Shown here piece after piece: positions 5,687 to 10,445 of a stretch of DNA of 10,445 bases. The notes under the pieces were generated by a model. That model worked only from the letters and a program-made list of their open reading frames with translations. It was not told where the DNA came from and did no database searches. A program made the position numbers and the translations under genes. Each line of letters opens with the position of its first letter. The stretch's first letter is position 1. Origin of the DNA: an uncultured Butyrivibrio sp. (GTDB taxonomy: Bacteria; Bacillota; Clostridia; Lachnospirales; Lachnospiraceae); assembly GCA_947169985.1 (NCBI GenBank), contig CAMVRW010000056.1, forward strand, positions 1-10,445. Direction: 5' to 3'.

Positions 5687-7207
5687 TTACGCAGGTATAT
5701 CCTCAGCTGCGTACTGTCTCAGGATCTTCTTGGTGGTGTTCCTTCTGAAAGGATTTTCCCTGATCACAAGATGGGCAATCCTTCTGTAGCCTGGTTGGGA
5801 TTTGTTATACTCATCAAGAAGATTCCACAATTCTTTTTCAAGTCTATCTGTTGTAAGCTTCTTTTTCACCATGTAATCCTGATCGGGATATATTCTGGCT
5901 GTAAGCCCATTACCACCCCCTGTAACAACCACTTCTTCAATGAGCGGATAAAGTGCAAGCTTGTTCTCAATTTCCTCAGGAGAAATATTCTCGCCATTTG
6001 AAAGTATGATGAGATTCTTAACGCGGCCATTGATATAAAGATATCCATCCTCATCGATATAACCTTTGTCTCCAGTATGAAGGAAGCCACCTTCCAGGGT
6101 TTTCGCTGTTTCCTCCGGCATATTGTAATAGCCCTTCATGACACTTGTACTTCGGACCAGGATTTCACCATTTTCAATCCGGACTTCAGCGTTTTTTAAC
6201 ACCTTACCAACAGATCCGCTCCTGTGATTCAATGGAGTGTTAGAACTGATAACAGGGGCACTTTCGCTCATTCCGTAGCCCTCGTAGAGATTTATTCCGT
6301 ACTCCTTGAATTTTTCTACATAGAAGGGATCCAGATGCGCACCGCCTGAAAAAACCGTGGTGAGATTTCCGCCAAAGACCTTTGCAGCAATAAGCTTTTT
6401 AGGCAGAAGATTCCCTACAGAGGTGCTCTTGATCTTTTTATAAATGGTCTCAATCATCATGGGCACCATCAGCATTACATTTGGTTTAAAGAGCTGCATG
6501 TTCTTAACAATGTGCAGCAGGGAATCGTTAATGCATATCGTAACTCCAAGAGTCAGGCACTTTAAGTAGTCCATTACAAGGCAGTAAGCATGGTGAATTG
6601 GCAGCACACTTAGTGTAACCATTCCCGGACAGGCGTCATACTCCACAGCCTCCACGTTGCTCATAAGGTTTTTGTGGGTGAGCATTACACCCTTACTTTT
6701 TCCTGTTGTGCCTGATGTGAAGATTATCATTGCCAGATCGTCTCCAGAGTTTCCAGGAACATCAGGAAGTTCACTGTTGCTGTTTTCAAGGCTTAGAAGC
6801 TCTTCCTGAGCAAGAGTATATATTTTTTCGATCAAAGGACATTTTGCCAATATTTCTTTTGCCATATCAATCTTGCTCGGATCCAGGAATACCGCTCTTG
6901 AATCAGACCTTAGCAAAAGATCTGTTATCTCCTCGTCAGGCAGTAGCGGATCGATCAGCACCGCTGCGTTGTCACCTGATGTAATGGCAAAAAAAGCTGT
7001 GATCCATTCAATTGAACTATAACCAACGATCGCTATGTGGCTGTTTGAAAGGCCATGGGCCCTGAGGCCTTTTCTTGCGTTAGTAACCTGAGTACACAGT
7101 TCGCCGTAGGTCCTCTGATGCACCTCTTTTCCATTGGGCCATTTGATAGCCGGCAGATCGTGGTAGTTACTATCTATGTACTCCAGCAGTTGTCGTATAT
7201 TTTCCAT
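5687..7207 (-). CDS. AMP-dependent fatty-acid-type ligase (stand-alone adenylation enzyme)
   Basis: A 506-residue ANL-superfamily adenylating enzyme with every core motif: P-loop TSGTTGKSKG (164-173), LPIHHAY (202-208), YEGYGMSES (308-316), TGDKGYIDEDG (378-388), the R395 hinge region GRVKNLI, SNGENISPEEIE (403-414), and the catalytic Lys near 493-494 (NTTKKILRQ). It activates a carboxylic acid as acyl-AMP and passes it to a thiol. The A4 region reads LPIHHAYC, as in long-chain acyl-CoA synthetases, and lacks the aspartate that amino-acid-activating domains use to hold the alpha-amino group. A fatty or other plain carboxylic acid is therefore the likely substrate. The upstream carrier protein gene, 25 bp away, makes the ACP the probable acceptor instead of CoA. 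GGAGG precedes the ATG at good spacing. It is the last gene of the operon, and no terminator is seen in the 15-bp gap to the TetR gene. Confidence 0.93.
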   Translation of the reverse strand: MENIRQLLEYIDSNYHDLPAIKWPNGKEVHQRTYGELCTQVTNARKGLRAHGLSNSHIAIVGYSSIEWITAFFAITSGDNAAVLIDPLLPDEEITDLLLRSDSRAVFLDPSKIDMAKEILAKCPLIEKIYTLAQEELLSLENSNSELPDVPGNSGDDLAMIIFTSGTTGKSKGVMLTHKNLMSNVEAVEYDACPGMVTLSVLPIHHAYCLVMDYLKCLTLGVTICINDSLLHIVKNMQLFKPNVMLMVPMMIETIYKKIKSTSVGNLLPKKLIAAKVFGGNLTTVFSGGAHLDPFYVEKFKEYGINLYEGYGMSESAPVISSNTPLNHRSGSVGKVLKNAEVRIENGEILVRSTSVMKGYYNMPEETAKTLEGGFLHTGDKGYIDEDGYLYINGRVKNLIILSNGENISPEEIENKLALYPLIEEVVVTGGGNGLTARIYPDQDYMVKKKLTTDRLEKELWNLLDEYNKSQPGYRRIAHLVIRENPFRRNTTKKILRQYAAEDIPA

Positions 7208-7232
7208 ACTCGTTTCCTCCCAGCAGGTAAGA

Positions 7233-7472
7233 TCAGGCAGTCTTTGCAGCTCCTTCTATAAATACAAGTGCTTCCCCGATTGTTGTTAAGTTTCCGATTT
7301 TTTCAGTATCAATTTCCACATCAAAGTTGTCCTCAAGATCACCAAGCAGTGACATGAAGTCAAAAGAGCTAAGCCCCAGATCCTCCAAAAATCTCATATC
7401 GTTTGTCATATCCTGTGGCTTTACTGTGCAGTACTGGGCCAAAAATTCTTTAAATCTCTTTTCGTTTTTCAT
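7233..7472 (-). CDS. Acyl/peptidyl carrier protein
   Basis: A 79-residue acidic helical protein of normal ACP size. The phosphopantetheine site is LEDLGLSSFDFMSLLGDLED (29-48). The canonical D-S-L reads S35-S36-F37, so the serine to be modified is S36, followed by the usual Asp two residues on. Later FDVEID (50-55) and IGNLTTIGEALVFIE (59-73) match helices 2-4 of ACPs. It needs a 4'-phosphopantetheinyl transferase, which is not in this window. It lies 24 bp after the condensation gene and 25 bp before the ligase gene, with a strong AGGAGGAG ribosome site. It should carry the acyl chain made by the ligase to the condensation protein. The changed serine motif suggests a dedicated carrier and not the housekeeping fatty-acid-synthesis ACP. 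Confidence 0.93.
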   Translation of the reverse strand: MKNEKRFKEFLAQYCTVKPQDMTNDMRFLEDLGLSSFDFMSLLGDLEDNFDVEIDTEKIGNLTTIGEALVFIEGAAKTA

Positions 7473-7496
7473 AGTTTTTTTCTCCTCCTGATTAAC

Positions 7497-8882
7497 TTAT
7501 ACAGTTTCTATTATTTCTTTTAATGTTCTGGAATCATCGCAGATGCCTGTAAAGACTATCCGCATCATGTAGTAGTAGAAAAGCTCGATGTCTTTTTCTT
7601 CAAGAGCCGCTGTCTGGTAGTGATAGGAAAAGTTCAGGCCGTCTTCGTCTGTGTGCGTGACAGTCAGATAAACTTTTTTGGTGGCTGCGCCGTTGGCAAA
7701 CCATTTGAAATACAGCGGAATGCCTGAGAGGTTCATGTTGTCTGCATTTACCTGAAGGGGCTGGTATGTCAGGTAGCAGCTTTCATAGGTGGTTCCATCA
7801 GGAGTGCCAAAGCGCTCTTTTACGGACTTTTTGATGAGCTCAGGATCATAATTGCTATGAAGGTATATGCTGTTCTGCATGTCCTGTATTTCTTTTGCTG
7901 CATCAAAAAAGCTTGTCGCCGGGCTGATCACTGTTCTGCAGGGGAACATTATTGTCCTGCTTCCACCGCTGGTCCACTCATCATGGGTAGACCTTCTTGC
8001 GATGAAGCTCTCTATGGTTATGTCTTCCTGAAGGTCATTTACCTTGGACAGATAAGTCCTCATGGTCAGGAGCAAAAGGTTGTTAAAAGAAATCTTTTTG
8101 CCTGCGCAGTAATCCATTAATTTCTTCGTGGCTTCACTATCCAGCTTGTAATCCTTAACTTCCACAAACAGGTTTTCCTTTTCTATGTCTGCGCTTCGAA
8201 GGCTCTTATCATTATGTCTTTTTCTGGATTCTTCAAGCACCTTTTTCCCCTGAATGTCCGAGTAAAGAGGCTCGCCGTATTTATCAAGAATACTCTCCCA
8301 AAAGGCTCTGTCCTTATCAAAGCGCTTTTGGTTACCGGCCTTTATAAGATCCTTAGTCAGTACCTCTTCAAAGCCCGCAAGCTCCTGGGGATAATCCTTG
8401 CCAAACTTGTAGTGTGCATAGAGTGCCATTATGTCTTTTACCATCACAGCAAGCCCACAGGAATCGATGAGTCTGTGATCCAGATGGGCGAAGAAGCCGT
8501 TATAACCACCAGGCAGCATGACCAGCAAAAACTCGTACATTGCTCTGTCAGCTCCCTCAAAAGTTTCGTAAGCCATGCTCTGGCAAACACTCTCAGCTTC
8601 TTCAAAGGACATTGACGAAAGGTTGAGCAGTTTGATCGTCTTTTGGGATTTACGCTTGAAGTACTGCTTTATCTCTCCATTTTCATCAGGAGCTGTGAAC
8701 CGGAGATTCAGGCACTCATATCTTTTAGTCTCTTCATCTATACACTTATTAAGAAGCATAAAATCAAGGTCCATCTTTACGGCGGCTACGATGGTGACGC
8801 CGCAGACCTGCTGAGTGTTGTACTGCCTTATCCATTGGTAATGCATGTTCTGGGCAGGAGTTAGCGGATATAGTGTTTTCAT
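7497..8882 (-). CDS. Stand-alone condensation-domain protein (NRPS C-domain/acyltransferase superfamily)
   Basis: A 461-residue single-domain protein, the size of one NRPS condensation domain. The N-terminus YPLTPAQNMHYQWI (5-18) is the C1-type 'ypLt..Q..m.' motif. The catalytic stretch is AHLDHRLIDSCGLAVMVKDIMALY (132-155): it keeps the H136-x-x-x-D140 core of HHxxxDG, but the first His is Asp (D135) and the Gly is displaced to G143. The C-terminal half (about 250-461) has the second lobe, ending in YLTVTHTDEDGLNFSYHY and a final helix, as in C domains. It should transfer the carrier-bound acyl group to an amine or alcohol acceptor and so release the product, since no thioesterase or reductase gene accompanies it. 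First gene of the operon; GGAGGAG lies just before the ATG. It could instead be a related acyltransferase (papA- or wax-synthase-like). Confidence 0.85.
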   Translation of the reverse strand: MKTLYPLTPAQNMHYQWIRQYNTQQVCGVTIVAAVKMDLDFMLLNKCIDEETKRYECLNLRFTAPDENGEIKQYFKRKSQKTIKLLNLSSMSFEEAESVCQSMAYETFEGADRAMYEFLLVMLPGGYNGFFAHLDHRLIDSCGLAVMVKDIMALYAHYKFGKDYPQELAGFEEVLTKDLIKAGNQKRFDKDRAFWESILDKYGEPLYSDIQGKKVLEESRKRHNDKSLRSADIEKENLFVEVKDYKLDSEATKKLMDYCAGKKISFNNLLLLTMRTYLSKVNDLQEDITIESFIARRSTHDEWTSGGSRTIMFPCRTVISPATSFFDAAKEIQDMQNSIYLHSNYDPELIKKSVKERFGTPDGTTYESCYLTYQPLQVNADNMNLSGIPLYFKWFANGAATKKVYLTVTHTDEDGLNFSYHYQTAALEEKDIELFYYYMMRIVFTGICDDSRTLKEIIETV

Positions 8883-8912
8883 TGTTTTCTCCTCCTCGTG
8901 CTGTACTCTGAC

Positions 8913-8936
8913 TTAACTGAGTGCAAAGTTATCATA
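8913..8936 (-). promoter_or_regulatory. Tentative -10 box and inverted repeat upstream of the C/ACP/ligase operon
   Basis: On the minus strand TATGAT (8936-8931) could be a -10 box, but no good -35 lies 17 bp before it. TAACT (8914-8918) and AGTTA (8927-8931) form an inverted repeat with an 8-bp spacer at the predicted transcription start, so a repressor site is possible. The rest of the 170-bp leader up to the next gene's terminator shows nothing clearer. Confidence 0.3.
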
Positions 8937-9052
8937 GTTTCCGAGGGGATGAAATACCGTTCAGGATTTAACAAACACTTTGGGGAAAATTGACCGGAAG
9001 ATATCAAACATAAATTGAAAATGTGTAGTATATCTATCTGGCGCAAGGCAAC

Positions 9053-9088
9053 AAAAAAGCCTCAGCCAAATTGATAACTGAGACTTTT
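9053..9088 (-). terminator. Intrinsic terminator of the peroxiredoxin gene
   Basis: On the minus strand AAAAGTCTCAG (9088-9078) pairs with CTGAGGCTTTT (9065-9055; one G-U pair) across a 12-nt loop, with the U-run continuing to 9053. It lies 26 bp after the peroxiredoxin stop and insulates the condensation operon from it. Confidence 0.88.
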
Positions 9089-9114
9089 CCTGAATCTATT
9101 CATTGTTATGCAGC

Positions 9115-9573
9115 TCACTCTTCAAGTTCACCCAGCATTTTCTCCGGGTCTTCTGCTGCCTTCACTTTATCATTTGCTCTTATGATGATGCCATTTTCAT
9201 CTATAAGATATGTTGTCCGGACTACTCCCATGGAGACTTTTCCGTAGTTCTTCTTTTCTTTCCATACGTCATAAGCCTCTATCACTTTCCGTTCAGGATC
9301 TGCAAGCAGCGTGAACGCAAGACCATATTTTTCTTCAAACTTTTTATGTGAAGCAACAGTATCTTTACTTACTCCAAGTACCACTGCACCTTTCTCAGTA
9401 AACTGTGGATACCTTTCAGAGAATCCGCATGCCTGCTTGGTACAGCCGGATGTATTGTCCTTGGGATAAAAGTACAAGATGACCTTCTTACCTTTGTATT
9501 CTTCCAGAGAATGCATTACTCCGTTCTGATCAGGTAATTCAAATGACGGTGCCTTTGTTCCTACTTCTAACAT
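9115..9573 (-). CDS. bcp: Bcp/PrxQ-type thiol peroxidase (peroxiredoxin)
   Basis: A 152-residue thioredoxin-fold peroxiredoxin. The start at 9571-9573 is preferred over an in-frame ATG 10 codons upstream because GGAGG lies just before it and because the family starts 'M...G..AP.F.LpdqnG', exactly as here (MLEVGTKAPSFELPDQNG). The active site P37-K-D-N-T41-S-G-C44 contains the peroxidatic cysteine. C49, five residues on (GCTKQAC), is the resolving cysteine of the classic Bcp/PrxQ group, which forms an intramolecular disulfide reduced by thioredoxin. A conserved Arg lies in VVRTTYLID. It reduces H2O2 and organic hydroperoxides in the cytoplasm. It is monocistronic or read together with the upstream msrA gene, and its terminator follows. 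Two peroxide/oxidised-protein repair genes side by side suggest an aerotolerance locus in an anaerobe. Confidence 0.93.
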   Translation of the reverse strand: MLEVGTKAPSFELPDQNGVMHSLEEYKGKKVILYFYPKDNTSGCTKQACGFSERYPQFTEKGAVVLGVSKDTVASHKKFEEKYGLAFTLLADPERKVIEAYDVWKEKKNYGKVSMGVVRTTYLIDENGIIIRANDKVKAAEDPEKMLGELEE

Positions 9574-9709
9574 GAAAGATTCCCTCCGTTCTATAAGTTT
9601 CAAAATACATACTTATATTTTAAAACATTCTTTAAAGCGAATCTATGAAACTGAAAACTTTCTCAAAGTACAGCTCCGGATCAAGGTACAATGACTGCCC
9701 ATGCCCTGG

Positions 9710-9759
9710 AAAGCACAAACGATACAAGATAGTTTCCTGCAAAAATATCTTCGTGCTTT
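9710..9759 (-). other. Two-part hairpin overlapping the msrA stop codon
   Basis: Outer arms AAAGCAC (9710-9716) and GTGCTTT (9753-9759), and inner arms AAGATA (9726-9731) and TATCTT (9746-9751), can form a bulged stem at the 3' end of the msrA message. No U-run follows, so it is not a standard terminator. Apart from this, the 184-bp gap between msrA and bcp shows no recognisable element. Confidence 0.3.
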
Positions 9760-10240
9760 ACTTCTTCCTTCCCGATTCTATCAGTTCCTTCTCAAAAGCC
9801 TCCGGGTTCTTCAGGTAATAATCCTGATGGTATTCCTCTGCCTCGTAGAAATTCTTATATGGCAAAAGAGCTACGTGCGTCTCTTTACCTGAATTCTTTT
9901 CAATCTCAGCTATCTTCTTTTCAGCAATCTCTTTTTCTTCCTCAGAGTTGTAGAAAATCGCCAGGGTATATGAAAAGCCCTTATCGATAAACTGCCCTTT
10001 GGCATCGAAAGGATCCACATTGGCCAAATATATATCAAGCAGCTTCTCAAAGGAAACCTTCTCCGGATCATAGACAAGTTTAATAGTCTCTCTATGTCCT
10101 GTTTCCTGATGTTTCACCTGCTCATAGGTTGGATTTTCCTCATCCCCACCTGCATAGCCGCATATAACCTGTTCAACACCATACATCTTATAAATTGGCG
10201 TGACGCACCAAAAGCATCCGCCTGCAAAATATGCTTCCAT
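9758..10240 (-). CDS. msrA: Peptide methionine sulfoxide reductase A
   Basis: A 160-residue MsrA that reduces S-methionine sulfoxide in proteins. The start at 10238-10240 is chosen over an ATG two codons earlier because GAGG lies 8 nt before it but practically touches the earlier one. The N-terminus MEAYFAGGCFWC holds the GCFWC active site with catalytic C9. VICGYAGG (25-32), TYEQVKHQETGHRETIKLVYDP and the terminal EEYHQDYY are all standard MsrA signatures. A second Cys (C12) lies in the motif and a third (C27) immediately precedes GYAGG, where Ser or Val is more usual. There is no cysteine in the C-terminal tail, so recycling must use C12 or C27 or direct thioredoxin attack. It is a single-domain form without an MsrB fusion. 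It lies upstream of, and co-directional with, the bcp peroxiredoxin gene. Confidence 0.95.
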   Translation of the reverse strand: MEAYFAGGCFWCVTPIYKMYGVEQVICGYAGGDEENPTYEQVKHQETGHRETIKLVYDPEKVSFEKLLDIYLANVDPFDAKGQFIDKGFSYTLAIFYNSEEEKEIAEKKIAEIEKNSGKETHVALLPYKNFYEAEEYHQDYYLKNPEAFEKELIESGRKK

Positions 10241-10310
10241 TACCATTTCCTCACTTTAATTACAAATCCCTTAAGCTAGAGTTCTTATCACGAGCTTGAT
10301 CAAGTGCTGC

Positions 10311-10445
10311 CTATAATACTTCGTACGCGTAGCCTTTATTCCATTCTTGACGGAACCTGTAAAGGGCAAGCCCTGCTAAAGCAGGGTGGCTCGGCAACAG
10401 TACCTCTGGCTCCGAATCCAGGAACAGCTGATGACATACCGCTAC
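10311..10445 (-). CDS. Possible 3' end of an unrecognised gene running off the right edge
   Basis: The minus strand is open from the window edge to a TAG at 10311-10313 (44 codons) and would end YRFRQEWNKGYAYEVL. The residues look protein-like, but no family was recognised. A plus-strand frame is also open across the same stretch (from about 10278 onward, no ATG), so the coding strand is not certain. The stretch holds a perfect CCCTGC-TAAA-GCAGGG hairpin (10371-10386) and seems richer in GC than its surroundings. The end of a mobile element or a structured RNA is possible. Confidence 0.3.
   Translation of the reverse strand, partial: VAVCHQLFLDSEPEVLLPSHPALAGLALYRFRQEWNKGYAYEVL

Noticed and set aside
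8214..8864. Three plus-strand frames of 73-133 codons opposite the condensation gene
   Set aside because: They have low-complexity, shadow-like composition and no ribosome sites, and are fully antisense to a 461-codon gene with recognised motifs.

Overview
The window looks like chromosomal DNA of a low-to-moderate GC Firmicute, most likely a Lachnospiraceae-type Clostridium relative (Butyrivibrio/Roseburia-like). The signs are strong AGGAGG-type ribosome sites, consensus sigma-A promoters, U-tailed hairpin terminators and gut/rumen-Clostridia-type protein families. No rRNA, tRNA, CRISPR array, complete insertion sequence or phage gene was recognised. Genus is inference.

Left part (1-3089): the 5' part of one EamA/DMT permease gene (minus strand, cut by the window edge), a doubtful 117-codon minus-strand ORF, and a complete EamA permease (plus) with a promoter so close that its mRNA should be leaderless. 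Next is a small secreted protein carrying a cystatin-like Q-V-V-S-G signature, with its own extended -10 promoter and a 13-bp-stem terminator. An inositol-monophosphatase-family phosphatase on its own promoter follows.

Middle (3052-5671): a two-gene minus-strand operon encodes a ribbon-helix-helix (RHH) DNA-binding protein and an MBL-fold hydrolase. The genes overlap by ATGA and are driven by a perfect TTGACA-17-TATAAT promoter with duplicated TATGAGTGT boxes. A YwaF/TMEM164-like membrane protein is divergent from a TetR-family regulator.

Right-centre (5687-8882): the most interesting block is a compact minus-strand operon of three single-domain genes: condensation-domain protein, carrier protein and fatty-acid-type AMP ligase. 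Together they form a free-standing C/T/A assembly line that probably activates a fatty acid, tethers it to the carrier and transfers it to an amine (or hydroxyl) acceptor. The domain set resembles the gut-Clostridia fatty-acid-amide clusters reported to make neurotransmitter-like lipids. The TetR gene converges on the ligase with a 15-bp gap.

Right end (9053-10445): two oxidative-stress repair genes, a Bcp/PrxQ peroxiredoxin with its own terminator and the methionine sulfoxide reductase MsrA. Last comes an unrecognised open frame running off the window edge.
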